This document shows positions 24,875 to 33,489 of a stretch of DNA of 64,000 bases, one piece after another. Source of the DNA: Flammeovirgaceae bacterium UBA5585. GTDB lineage: Bacteria; Bacteroidota; Bacteroidia; Cytophagales; Cyclobacteriaceae. The notes below the pieces were generated by a model, which worked only from the letters and a program-made list of their open reading frames with translations, ran no database searches and had not been told where the DNA came from. The first letter of the stretch is position 1. Every line of letters begins with the position of its first letter. The stretch spans positions 310,001 to 374,000 of the forward strand of contig DILT01000013.1 of assembly GCA_002425185.1 (NCBI GenBank). The letters run 5' to 3'. The translations under genes and the position numbers were made by a program.

Positions 24875-25324
24875 ATGAAAAATCTTTTTGATCAGAACGA
24901 TTCACAAGAAATCCTTAACAGGATTGAAAAATTAACTCCAGAAACCCAACGCCTTTGGGGAAAGATGGATGTTGCGCAAATGTTGGCGCATTGTTCTATT
25001 CTATTGCGTATCGCACGCGGCCTGGATAAACCTAAACGCAGTGTGTTGGGTATTTTGTTAGGCTGGGCGGTTAAGGATAAATTTTTTGGCGCAAAGCCGC
25101 ATCCGAAGAACAGCCCGACAGGGAGAAATTTGATTGTGGCCGATTCAAAAAAGTTTGAAGAAGAAAAAGAAAAACTGATCAATCATATAAAAGCGTTTGC
25201 AGCTGGTGGCCCTGAAGCGTGTACGAAACACCCGAATCCTTTTTTTGGAAAATTAACACCCGAAGAATGGGCACGCGGGCAGTACAAACACCTCGATCAT
25301 CACCTGCAGCAATTTGGAGTTTAA
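24875..25324 (+). CDS. DUF1569 (DinB-like) protein
   Basis: 149 residues. WGKMDVAQMLAHCSILLRIA and the terminal YKHLDHHLQQFGV provide the histidines expected for the metal-binding DinB/YfiT-like four-helix bundle; the middle has the family-like KPHPKNSPTG. Function is unknown; relatives include bacillithiol- and mycothiol-dependent transferases. It lies between two Fe-S genes, 2 bases after the first and 14 before the second, so it is in the same operon. Confidence 0.85.
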   Translation: MKNLFDQNDSQEILNRIEKLTPETQRLWGKMDVAQMLAHCSILLRIARGLDKPKRSVLGILLGWAVKDKFFGAKPHPKNSPTGRNLIVADSKKFEEEKEKLINHIKAFAAGGPEACTKHPNPFFGKLTPEEWARGQYKHLDHHLQQFGV

Positions 25325-25338
25325 AAAATCTTGACGAC

Positions 25339-26121
25339 ATGAACGTACCCACATTGGCTGAACTTAGCGCAAAAGGCGAATCACCTGAAATTTTATTTTG
25401 GGTGGGTTGTGCCGGATCATTTGATGATCGCTACAAGCGCGTAACGAAAGCATTCGTAAAAATTTTAAATGCACTGGAGATTAAGTTTGGTGTATTGGGC
25501 ACGGAAGAGTCTTGCACAGGCGATCCGGCCCGCAGGGCGGGTAATGAGTTTCTGTTTCAGATGCAGGCCATGAGTAACATTCAGGTTTTGAATGGATATG
25601 GTGTGAAGAGAATTGTTACGGCTTGTCCGCATTGTTTTAACACACTTAAAAATGAATATCCTGAGCTGGGTGGTAACTACGAGGTGATTCACCACGCTAC
25701 CTTTCTTCAGCAATTAATCAATGAAGGAAAAATTAAACTGAAAGACGGCCACGCCTTTAAAGGAAAGAAGATCACCTTTCACGATTCCTGCTACCTGGGC
25801 CGTGCAAATAATATTTATGAAGCCCCACGCGAAGTGTTGGAAGCATTAGATGTTGACCTCGTGGAAATGAAACGTTGCCGCACTACCGGTTTGTGTTGTG
25901 GCGCGGGAGGAGCGCAAATGTTTAAGGATGCCGAGAAAGGAAAAAAGGAAATCAACACCGATCGCACGGAAGAAGCGCTGGCTACAGGCGCTACCACAAT
26001 TGCTGTAGCGTGTCCGTTTTGCATGACCATGATTACCGATGGGGTGAAGACCAAGGAGCGTGAAACCGATGTTAACGTAAAAGACCTGGCCGAACTTATC
26101 GCAGAGGCTAACGGTTTATAA
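25339..26121 (+). CDS. CCG-domain Fe-S protein (HdrB/GlcF/LutA-like)
   Basis: 260 residues from ATG 25339; a longer frame runs into DUF1569. The protein has two cysteine-rich CCG repeats: FWVGCAGSF with ESCTGDPARR and TACPHCFNTLKNEYP, then FHDSCYLGRANN, TGLCCGAGGAQMF and VACPFCMTMI. These bind a non-cubane or 4Fe-4S centre in HdrB and related subunits. The membrane partner is encoded upstream. Soluble and cytoplasmic, with no signal peptide. The substrate could be a thiol, lactate or glycolate; nothing here decides. Confidence 0.9.
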   Translation: MNVPTLAELSAKGESPEILFWVGCAGSFDDRYKRVTKAFVKILNALEIKFGVLGTEESCTGDPARRAGNEFLFQMQAMSNIQVLNGYGVKRIVTACPHCFNTLKNEYPELGGNYEVIHHATFLQQLINEGKIKLKDGHAFKGKKITFHDSCYLGRANNIYEAPREVLEALDVDLVEMKRCRTTGLCCGAGGAQMFKDAEKGKKEINTDRTEEALATGATTIAVACPFCMTMITDGVKTKERETDVNVKDLAELIAEANGL

Positions 26122-26137
26122 AACTAAGATTTGCAAG

Positions 26138-26635
26138 ATGTTTGTACCCTTTAAAACACTACCCGATTCAGCACGCGTTTGGATTTATCAATCCAACCGG
26201 GCTTTTAAGCCGGAGGAGGTAAATGCAATTTCAATGGCACTTCATGCGTTTACCAATAGCTGGGCTGCGCACAACCAGCCGCTCAAAGCCTCGTTTCAGG
26301 TATTACACAATTATTTTATTGTATTGGCGGTAGATGAAGCGCACCATGAGGCCAGTGGCTGTTCAATTGATTCATCGGTGCACGTCATCAGGCAGTTGGG
26401 CTTGCAAACCGGCATTGACTTTTTTGAACGCACCAACGTGCCCTTGTTGCTGGATGAAAAGGTTCATTTAATAAAGCTGCCGGAGCTGAAGCAGGCGCAC
26501 GAAAACGGAGTTTGGAATAGCCGCACAACGGTATTTGATAATACGGTGCTGACCAAAGGCGATTTTGACAAACGATGGAAATCCCCGGCAGGTGAAACCT
26601 GGTTGAAACGATATCTCAGCAAGGCTGCGGTTTAG
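26138..26635 (+). CDS. Conserved Bacteroidota protein of unknown function, 165 aa
   Basis: Begins MFVPFKTLPDSARVWIYQSN; contains EASGCSIDSSVHVIRQLG and ends KSPAGETWLKRYL. These are recognisable features of a family that databases sometimes mislabel as an ABC transporter ATPase, though no Walker motif is present. The protein appears soluble. It lies 16 bases after the Fe-S gene, so may be in its operon. Confidence 0.75.
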   Translation: MFVPFKTLPDSARVWIYQSNRAFKPEEVNAISMALHAFTNSWAAHNQPLKASFQVLHNYFIVLAVDEAHHEASGCSIDSSVHVIRQLGLQTGIDFFERTNVPLLLDEKVHLIKLPELKQAHENGVWNSRTTVFDNTVLTKGDFDKRWKSPAGETWLKRYLSKAAV

Positions 26636-26686
26636 TCCAGGGGTTATACTTTTTTTTGTAGCTTTAAAGCTTAGTCGGTTAGAGAT

Positions 26687-28720
26687 ATGAGGTTTGTAGT
26701 ATTTTTTGCGGTGGCTCTTCTGTTTGCGGGCTGCAGTGTGGAGAAAAAGGCCACCAAAGCATTTATGCGGGGGGAGTATCAAAACGCCATCAATCTTTTT
26801 AATAAGAGCAAACCAAAAGAGCCCGCCAAAGCCAATTATTTTGTTGGCGAATCATATCGTCTTTCAAATCGTATTAAAGAAGCTGAAGCCTATTATGCCA
26901 AAGCAGGTGGAGCTGGTGTTGATAAGGACTCCATTCAATTTTACTATGCTCAGGCACTTAAAGCCAACTCAAAGTACAATGAGTCGCGCAAGCAGTTAGA
27001 AGAACTGATCAGGCGCACAACAAATGAAAAACTTAAAGACCGCGCACAAGTTGAATACAACGGCCTTGCATCACTGGAGAAGTTGCGTGAAAAAGGAAGT
27101 TATTACAAAGTTAAGAACCTTGAACTACTCAATACACCAGCGAGTGAATATGCACCGGTTTACCTGAACAATGAATTGTACTTCACCTCATCGCGTGGCA
27201 ATGGAAAAATTTATGAAGCGGAGGGCAAACCCTTTACATCGATTTTTAAAGCCGCTACCAGAGGCGCCAATGTTGACGTTACCACCATTCAGGCGTTACC
27301 GGCAGGTATTAATGATGACCTACGCAATGTAGGCTGCCCAACGTTTACACCCGATGGCCGCACCATGGTCTTCGCCATGGGTAACACCCGTAAGAAAAAG
27401 GGCGGAGCGGATGTTGATTTATACCTTTCACGTTTTCGAAACGGTGAGTGGAGCGAACCACAACGCCTCAATATAAATACCCAATTTAAAGATGAGTATG
27501 ATGCGGTAGCCAGAAACAACAGCTGGGATTCTTCACCCGCTTTTGCGCCCGATGGCCGCACACTGTATTTTGCATCGAACCGTCCGGGTGGTTATGGCGG
27601 CACCGATATTTACTCAGCACAAATGGATTCGCGCGGAAGGTTTTCCCGCGTACGAAATCTTGGTCCTGAAATCAATACGGCCGGCAATGAACTGTTTCCC
27701 TATGTTTCGGAAGATGGTAAGCTATACTTTGCTTCCGATGGACATCCCGGTTTTGGCGGAATAGATTTGTTTGTGGTAAAGCGCGCCAGTGGTAAAACAA
27801 CCATTGAAAATCTGGGTGAGCCCATGAACTCACCAGCCGATGATTTTGGAATATTTTTATTCCGTCCCGATCGTGGGTTCTTCACCTCTAACCGCGAAGG
27901 CGGTAAAGGTGATGATGACATCTACACCTTTGTAAATGAAGATCCGAACCTGAAGGTGGTGAACTATTTTCTGGCGGGTATAACCTACACACCCGTAAAC
28001 GACAGCACGCTCCAGATTCTGCCAAATGTTCGCGTATCGCTGCTCGATACGCAAGGTGATGCGATGCAGGATTTTGTAACCGGTAATGATGGTAAGTTTT
28101 TGTTCCGCGTGTATGAGAATGAAGACTACAACCTGATTGGTGAAACGGACGGCTACCTTGTAAAACGCCAGCCTTATACCACAAAAGGGAAATCAGTTGA
28201 TCCGGCCACCTTAAAAGATTTGGTAACCAACATTACATTGGACACTATTATGATTCTCGATAAAATTGAGATCAACAAGATTTTCAGACTGGAAAATATT
28301 TATTTTGATTTTGATAAATATGATATCCGAACCGATGCAGCCAAGGAACTCGACAAACTCGTTCAGCTTTTGATCGACAATCCGGAAATAAAAATTGAAA
28401 TGGGATCACACACGGACAGTGTGGGCACGTTGGTTTATAACTACGAGCTATCCAAAAACCGCGCAGAATCTACCGTGAAGTATCTAATTTCCAAAGGCAT
28501 TGCCCCCGACCGCCTGGTGGCAAGGGGCTATGGTGAAGAAGTGCCGATTGCGCGCAACACCAATCGCGATGGAACGGACAACCCGGAAGGCCGCGCCCGA
28601 AACCGGAGAACCGAATTTAAAATTCTGGAAGTGGGCGTGATTCCTAAACCCCTTAGTGATGACGAGTTTGACGAGGACAAGTATTTTAGAAAGGGTGGGG
28701 AATTGAAGAAAGGGAATTAA
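26687..28720 (+). CDS. PorE-like outer-membrane lipoprotein: TPR, PD40 propeller, regulatory-like domain, OmpA domain
   Basis: 677 residues. The lipobox is LLFAGCSVE. TPR-like helices cover about residues 25-135, PD40/WD40-like blades about 145-410 (TFTPDGRTMVFA, AFAPDGRTLYFASNRP, GGTDIYSA), a carboxypeptidase-regulatory-like beta fold about 420-520, and an OmpA domain from ENIYFDFDKYDIR to RARNRRTEFKI. The last keeps the peptidoglycan-binding Asp (GSHTDSVG) and Arg (SKNRAES). The same four-part order is known from PorE of the type IX secretion system. No other T9SS core gene adjoins it, so it could be a paralogue. Confidence 0.85.
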   Translation: MRFVVFFAVALLFAGCSVEKKATKAFMRGEYQNAINLFNKSKPKEPAKANYFVGESYRLSNRIKEAEAYYAKAGGAGVDKDSIQFYYAQALKANSKYNESRKQLEELIRRTTNEKLKDRAQVEYNGLASLEKLREKGSYYKVKNLELLNTPASEYAPVYLNNELYFTSSRGNGKIYEAEGKPFTSIFKAATRGANVDVTTIQALPAGINDDLRNVGCPTFTPDGRTMVFAMGNTRKKKGGADVDLYLSRFRNGEWSEPQRLNINTQFKDEYDAVARNNSWDSSPAFAPDGRTLYFASNRPGGYGGTDIYSAQMDSRGRFSRVRNLGPEINTAGNELFPYVSEDGKLYFASDGHPGFGGIDLFVVKRASGKTTIENLGEPMNSPADDFGIFLFRPDRGFFTSNREGGKGDDDIYTFVNEDPNLKVVNYFLAGITYTPVNDSTLQILPNVRVSLLDTQGDAMQDFVTGNDGKFLFRVYENEDYNLIGETDGYLVKRQPYTTKGKSVDPATLKDLVTNITLDTIMILDKIEINKIFRLENIYFDFDKYDIRTDAAKELDKLVQLLIDNPEIKIEMGSHTDSVGTLVYNYELSKNRAESTVKYLISKGIAPDRLVARGYGEEVPIARNTNRDGTDNPEGRARNRRTEFKILEVGVIPKPLSDDEFDEDKYFRKGGELKKGN

Positions 28721-28743
28721 TATCATCTAATAGAATTGCATGT

Positions 28744-28774
28744 AATGCCGGTTTAAACTTGACCGGCATTTTTT
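28744..28774 (+). terminator. Terminator after the PorE-like gene
   Basis: AATGCCGGT (28744-28752) and ACCGGCATT (28762-28770) form a perfect 9-base stem followed by TTTT. It is 23 bases after the stop. Confidence 0.85.
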
Positions 28775-28787
28775 ATGTTAACTTTTC

Positions 28788-28795
28788 TACATTTG
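28788..28795 (+). promoter_or_regulatory. -7 box upstream of fumC
   Basis: TACATTTG is an exact TAnnTTTG match 28 bases before the ATG. The nearest TTG upstream (28759-28761) is 26 bases away, slightly too far for a classic -33. Confidence 0.4.
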
Positions 28796-28823
28796 GAAGT
28801 CGTTTAATAAAACCATTCCTTTT

Positions 28824-30218
28824 ATGACCTACCGTATTGAGAAAGACACCATGGGCGAAGTACAGGTGCCCGCTGATAAATACTGGGGCGCGCAAACCGA
28901 ACGCTCACGCAACAATTTTAAAATCGGCCCCGAGGCCAGCATGCCCAAAGAAATTATTTATGCGTTTGCATATTTAAAAAAAGCAGCGGCCATAGCCAAT
29001 CATGAGTTGGGTGTTTTGCCGGCCGACAAAAAGGATTTAATTGGCAAAGCCTGTGATGAAATTCTGGCCGGTAAACTTGATGGTGAGTTTCCGTTGGTGA
29101 TCTGGCAAACCGGCTCGGGTACACAAAGCAATATGAATGTGAATGAAGTGATCGCGTATCGCGCACACGTGCTGAGTGGTGGAAAACTGACAGATGAGAA
29201 AAAGGTTTTACACCCTAATGATGATGTAAACAAATCACAATCCTCCAACGACACCTTCCCCACCGCCATGCACATTGCGGCTTACAAACAAGTGGTGGAG
29301 ATCACCTTGCCGGGGATGAAAAAACTCCGCGATACACTCGCAAAAAAGGCAACAACGTTTAATGCGATTGTAAAAACGGGTCGCACGCATTTTATGGACG
29401 CTACGCCACTTACCCTTGGCCAGGAGTTTTCCGGGTATGTTCAGCAGATCGATAACAGCATACGGGCTATCAACAATGCATTGGAGATGATTCGTGAGTT
29501 GGCGCTTGGCGGAACCGCAGTAGGAACAGGATTAAATGCACCCAAAGGGTATGACGTATTGGTGGCAAAAAAAATTGCCGAGTTAACCGGTTATCCGTTT
29601 GTTACGGCACCAAACAAGTTTGAAGCATTGGCAGCCCACGATGCCATGGTCGAATTATCAGGCGCACTAAAGCGCGCATCGGTAGCATTGATGAAAATCG
29701 CAAACGACATTCGCATGTTAAGCTCCGGGCCGCGTTGCGGCATTGGTGAAATTATTATTCCCGATAATGAACCGGGCTCATCCATTATGCCGGGTAAGGT
29801 AAACCCTACACAGCCCGAGGCTTTAACCATGGTGTGTGCACAAGTAATTGGTAACGATGTGGCGGTTTCTATAGGCGGTGCCACCGGGCATTTCGAATTG
29901 AATGTTTTCAAACCGGTTATAGCATCCAATGTATTGCAATCGGCAAGGCTGTTAGGTGATGCCTGTGTATCATTCAACGACAAATGTGCTGTTGGAATAG
30001 AACCTAACCACGATCTGATCAAACAACATTTGGAGAATTCGCTCATGCTGGTTACGGCATTGAATACCCATATCGGTTATGAGAATTCAGCTAAAATTGC
30101 CAAGAAAGCGCACCAGGAAAACAAGACATTGCGTGAGGCTGCTATTGAATTGGGTTTGCTTACTTCCGAGCAGTTTGATGCGTGGGTTAGGCCTGAGAAA
30201 ATGGTTGGAACGCTCTGA
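28824..30218 (+). CDS. fumC: Fumarate hydratase, class II
   Basis: 464 residues, normal length. It starts YRIEKDTMGEVQVPADKYWGA. The substrate-site stretches are SGTQSNMNVNEV, KTGRTHFMDATPLTLGQE and the superfamily signature GSSIMPGKVNPTQPEA near residue 319. It interconverts fumarate and malate in the TCA cycle without an Fe-S cluster. It is monocistronic, between a terminator and its own -7 box, with the next gene 55 bases away. Confidence 0.97.
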   Translation: MTYRIEKDTMGEVQVPADKYWGAQTERSRNNFKIGPEASMPKEIIYAFAYLKKAAAIANHELGVLPADKKDLIGKACDEILAGKLDGEFPLVIWQTGSGTQSNMNVNEVIAYRAHVLSGGKLTDEKKVLHPNDDVNKSQSSNDTFPTAMHIAAYKQVVEITLPGMKKLRDTLAKKATTFNAIVKTGRTHFMDATPLTLGQEFSGYVQQIDNSIRAINNALEMIRELALGGTAVGTGLNAPKGYDVLVAKKIAELTGYPFVTAPNKFEALAAHDAMVELSGALKRASVALMKIANDIRMLSSGPRCGIGEIIIPDNEPGSSIMPGKVNPTQPEALTMVCAQVIGNDVAVSIGGATGHFELNVFKPVIASNVLQSARLLGDACVSFNDKCAVGIEPNHDLIKQHLENSLMLVTALNTHIGYENSAKIAKKAHQENKTLREAAIELGLLTSEQFDAWVRPEKMVGTL

Positions 30219-30273
30219 AAATTAGGATTTTCAAAATATTTCATACCTTTATTAAACTTTTTAAACTATACCC

Positions 30274-30903
30274 ATGAAAAAGATTACACTACTCTTCTGT
30301 ATGGCTTTACTTTTTGCGGGCACTCAAACTTTTGCCCAGCTTTCCAAGCAGGAAAAAAAGGAGTGGAAGAAAAAAGCCAAAGAATACGCCAAAAGCCCCG
30401 CTAACCTCAAGCAGTTCACGGAGGACAAGCAAAGTGCAGACAACCAGGTTTCCACGCTTAATAAAAGAGTGACTGATCTGCAGAAAAGCATGAGCGACAA
30501 AGATGCACGCATTGCTGAGTTGGAAGATCAACTTTCACAAATGCGAGGCCAGTTGTCATCTGCACGCGCTGAGCTTGCACAACTCAAGGAAAACCCGAAA
30601 ATCAACCCGATGGATTTTTCAAGAGGTGTTGTATTTAAAGTACAGGTTGGCGCATTCAAGAATAAAGATCTTTCCAAGTACTTCGATAACAACCCCAATT
30701 TTGGTGGTGAAGTAAAGGAAAACGAACCCCAGCGCGTAACCATCGGTATTTTCCGCGATTATTGGGAAGCTGATCAGTTTAAGAAGTATATGCGCGAAAT
30801 GGGCGTAAAAGATGCCTGGATTGTTCCTTACCGCGATGGACAGCGCACCGAAATTAAAGATGTTTTAGAGGGCGTAACGGCAGAAAAACCAAAGACAGAA
30901 TAG
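30274..30903 (+). CDS. Exported coiled-coil protein with SPOR-like C-terminal domain
   Basis: 209 residues. The signal peptide ends FAGTQTFAQ; a lysine-rich helix (KKEWKKKAKEYAKS) and a coiled coil (about residues 45-100) follow. The last 90 residues (VVFKVQVGAFKNKDLSKYFD to AWIVPYRDGQR) look like the SPOR fold, which binds denuded peptidoglycan. Relatives in Bacteroidota are often labelled Ezrin/radixin/moesin-like because of the coil. It probably sits in the periplasm at the wall. A terminator follows at 30928. Confidence 0.8.
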   Translation: MKKITLLFCMALLFAGTQTFAQLSKQEKKEWKKKAKEYAKSPANLKQFTEDKQSADNQVSTLNKRVTDLQKSMSDKDARIAELEDQLSQMRGQLSSARAELAQLKENPKINPMDFSRGVVFKVQVGAFKNKDLSKYFDNNPNFGGEVKENEPQRVTIGIFRDYWEADQFKKYMREMGVKDAWIVPYRDGQRTEIKDVLEGVTAEKPKTE

Positions 30904-30927
30904 TTTTAGAAATACCCTATCTTTGAA

Positions 30928-30957
30928 AAGCAGCATCTTAACCGATGCTGCTTTTTG
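30928..30957 (+). terminator. Terminator between the SPOR-like and collagen-like genes
   Basis: AAGCAGCATC (30928-30937) and GATGCTGCTT (30944-30953) form a perfect 10-base stem with a 6-base loop, then TTTG. A TAnnTTTG box lies only two bases upstream (30918-30925). Confidence 0.8.
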
Positions 30958-30992
30958 TTTTTTATGTGGTCAACTTTACTGAGGTTTGTGCG

Positions 30993-31781
30993 ATGAAACG
31001 GCCGGGAATATTAATTGGGTTTTTGTGTGTTGGTTTTTTTTCGTGGGCACAGGTGCGTGTTGAAAAGCTTGTGCTCAAACCTGGTGAGCATTTTGAGCTG
31101 GATCATCAGTCGGACATTATCGTGGCCGATACATTAATCATGATGGATTCTTCCAGGATTATTCTTAACGAATTAAAACGGGAAAATTTCATTCGCGCAA
31201 AAGTTGCCATTATTGGCAAGGACTGTTTGATTGTTGGTGTTGGGCTTCATGGCCAACCCGGGCGTAGCGGCCGCCCCGGCAATTCATCAGTCGGCCCTTG
31301 CCGTGATGGAGCTGACGGAACAAACGGAACTGCGGGGCTATCAGGCGGACCCGGATCAAACTTATTTTTTTATGTAGATGAACTAAAAATTAGCGGAAGG
31401 CTAATCATCGATCTTTCAGGCGGCAATGGCGGTGATGGCGGCCCCGGTGGGAAGGGCGGTGACGGAAGTCCTGGTACGGTTCATTGCAATGGCGGTGATG
31501 GCGCCAATGGTGGCGATGGCGGCCGCGGTGGCGAAGGAGGTAATGCCGGAAACCTGGTGATTGGCAGTGTGAATGCCGATGTGATCAGAAATTGGATTGG
31601 CACAAAAATTATTTACAAAAATTATAGTGGCAAAGCCGGCCAGGGCGGACGCGGGGGTTATGCCGGCTCCGCAGGGCTGGGCCCCTCACGAAGAAATGGT
31701 AAAGATGGTTTGCCCGGATCGTACGGAACCAATGGTACGCGAGGTAAGGAAGGAACACTCACCTTTGAAATGAATCAATAA
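30993..31781 (+). CDS. Secreted collagen-like / glycine-rich repeat protein
   Basis: 262 residues from ATG 30993; an upstream in-frame ATG at 30945 lies inside a terminator and is rejected. The signal peptide ends FFSWAQVR. After about 90 residues of beta-rich sequence come Gly-rich stretches: GQPGRSGRPGN, GADGTNGTAG, then GGNGGDGGPGGKGGDGSPG and GAGQGGRGGYAG-like runs up to the C-terminus. They are only partly in strict Gly-X-Y register, alternating with beta segments. A fibrous or surface-coat role is plausible. It lies 4 bases ahead of recJ and may be co-transcribed. Confidence 0.75.
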   Translation: MKRPGILIGFLCVGFFSWAQVRVEKLVLKPGEHFELDHQSDIIVADTLIMMDSSRIILNELKRENFIRAKVAIIGKDCLIVGVGLHGQPGRSGRPGNSSVGPCRDGADGTNGTAGLSGGPGSNLFFYVDELKISGRLIIDLSGGNGGDGGPGGKGGDGSPGTVHCNGGDGANGGDGGRGGEGGNAGNLVIGSVNADVIRNWIGTKIIYKNYSGKAGQGGRGGYAGSAGLGPSRRNGKDGLPGSYGTNGTRGKEGTLTFEMNQ

Positions 31782-31785
31782 CCGG

Positions 31786-33489
31786 ATGGAGAAGAAGTGG
31801 ATATATAAACCTCTTCCTTCAAAAGAGCAGATTGAAAATTTTGGCAGAGCGCTAAATCTAAATCCCTACCTCACTTCTATTTTGCTGCAACGTGGCATTG
31901 CCGATCTGCAGAGTGCCAAAGCATATTTTCGTCCTTCACTCGATCAGCTTCATGATCCTTTTTTAATGATGGACATGGAGCGTGCCGTAGAGCGATTGCA
32001 CCAGGCGCTTCAGCAGAAGGAGAAAATTTTGATTTATGGTGATTACGATGTAGACGGTACTACAGCGGTTTCCTTGGTGTACAACTACCTGCATAAATTT
32101 CATAGCGCATGTGATATTTACATTCCTGATCGAAACAAAGAAGGGTACGGAATTTCACAAGCAGGAGTAGAGTGGGCAGAAGAGAATAATTATACATTAA
32201 TCATAGCCCTCGACTGTGGCATCAAAGCATCCGACATGGTGTTGCTGGCCAATCACAAAGGCATTGATTTTATTATTTGTGATCATCACTTGCCTGACGA
32301 AAAAATTCCAAACGCTGTTGCCGTACTGGACCCTAAACGAAGCGACTGTACATATCCCTATAAAGAACTTAGTGGTTGTGGATTAGGATTTAAATTAATT
32401 CAGGCTTTTGCACGCAAGCATAGAGATGAGAATGAGGTTTTTGAGTTTTTGGATCTGGTAGCTGTCAGCATTGCTTCCGACATTGTTCCCATTACGGGCG
32501 AGAATCGCATACTCACCTATTTCGGACTAAAGAAGTTAAATGAAAATCCTATACCCGGTTTAAAGGCATTGAAAGAAATTTCTCAATTACGCGGAGAGCT
32601 TGATGTTTCGGGAATAGTGTTTACCCTTGGCCCCCGCATCAATGCTGCAGGCCGTGTAGCGCACGGAAGCGCTGCTGTGGATTTACTTACGGCTGATTCG
32701 GAAGAGGAGGCCATGACCCGCGCAAAGGCTGTAAATGTAAACAATGATCTGCGCAGGGAGTTTGATGTAAGCATTACCGAGGAGGCCTTTGCGATGATAG
32801 ACCGTGACGAGACGCTTCAAAGGGCAAAGTCAACAGTTCTTTTTAAAAACACCTGGCATAAAGGTGTAATTGGCATAGTTGCTGCTCGTTGTATCGAGAA
32901 ATATTATCGCCCCACGGTGATCTTAACAGAATCTAACAATAAAATAACCGGCTCGGCCCGTAGTGTACATGGCTTTAACCTTTACGAAGCCATGGAAAGC
33001 TGCAGCGATCTGCTGGAGAAATTCGGTGGCCATAAATATGCAGCCGGCTTAACCATGGATGCGGCCAACCTGCAGGCTTTTCAGGAGCGGTTTGAAGAAG
33101 TGGTATCGAAATCCATAACGGCAGACATGCTTACACCGGTTATTGAAATTGATGTACCCATTTTATTTGATAAAATAACCCCCAAATTTTTAAGTGTTTT
33201 AAAGCAGATGGCTCCTTTCGGACCGGAAAATCATAAACCTGTTTTTGAAGCAAGTCGCGTATACGTAGTAAGCTCACTCAGCAGCTTTAAGGAAAAGCAT
33301 ATTCGCTTTCTTGCCGGGCAGGAGGGTAATGAAAATGTTTTTCAGGCCGTTGGGTTTGACCTGGCGGAATATTATGAGCGCCTGGCGGATGGCGGAACCT
33401 GCAGTATAGTATTTACCATAGAGGAAAATGTGTTTAATGGAAACACCAGTACACAACTTCGGATTAAAGACATAAAGTTTGATGACTAA
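31786..33489 (+). CDS. recJ: Single-stranded-DNA-specific exonuclease RecJ
   Basis: 567 residues. The DHH motifs are clear: YGDYDVDGTTAV near residue 85, IIALDCGIKASD near 140, and ICDHHLPDEKIPNA near 165. The DHHA1 region has GSARSVHGFNLYEAM and FGGHKYAAGLTM, and a C-terminal OB fold completes the protein. It is a 5'-3' exonuclease in RecF recombination, mismatch repair and base excision repair. Its stop overlaps the start of the lptB gene by 8 bases. Confidence 0.97.
   Translation: MEKKWIYKPLPSKEQIENFGRALNLNPYLTSILLQRGIADLQSAKAYFRPSLDQLHDPFLMMDMERAVERLHQALQQKEKILIYGDYDVDGTTAVSLVYNYLHKFHSACDIYIPDRNKEGYGISQAGVEWAEENNYTLIIALDCGIKASDMVLLANHKGIDFIICDHHLPDEKIPNAVAVLDPKRSDCTYPYKELSGCGLGFKLIQAFARKHRDENEVFEFLDLVAVSIASDIVPITGENRILTYFGLKKLNENPIPGLKALKEISQLRGELDVSGIVFTLGPRINAAGRVAHGSAAVDLLTADSEEEAMTRAKAVNVNNDLRREFDVSITEEAFAMIDRDETLQRAKSTVLFKNTWHKGVIGIVAARCIEKYYRPTVILTESNNKITGSARSVHGFNLYEAMESCSDLLEKFGGHKYAAGLTMDAANLQAFQERFEEVVSKSITADMLTPVIEIDVPILFDKITPKFLSVLKQMAPFGPENHKPVFEASRVYVVSSLSSFKEKHIRFLAGQEGNENVFQAVGFDLAEYYERLADGGTCSIVFTIEENVFNGNTSTQLRIKDIKFDD

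Noticed and set aside
30945..30992. Upstream start for the collagen-like gene
   Set aside because: The ATG lies inside a terminator hairpin and would place hydrophilic sequence before the signal peptide; ATG 30993 gives a clean one.
31250..31780. Tandem DNA repeats or CRISPR-like array
   Set aside because: The repeated GGC-GGT words encode Gly-rich protein in frame; unit lengths vary and there are no spacers.
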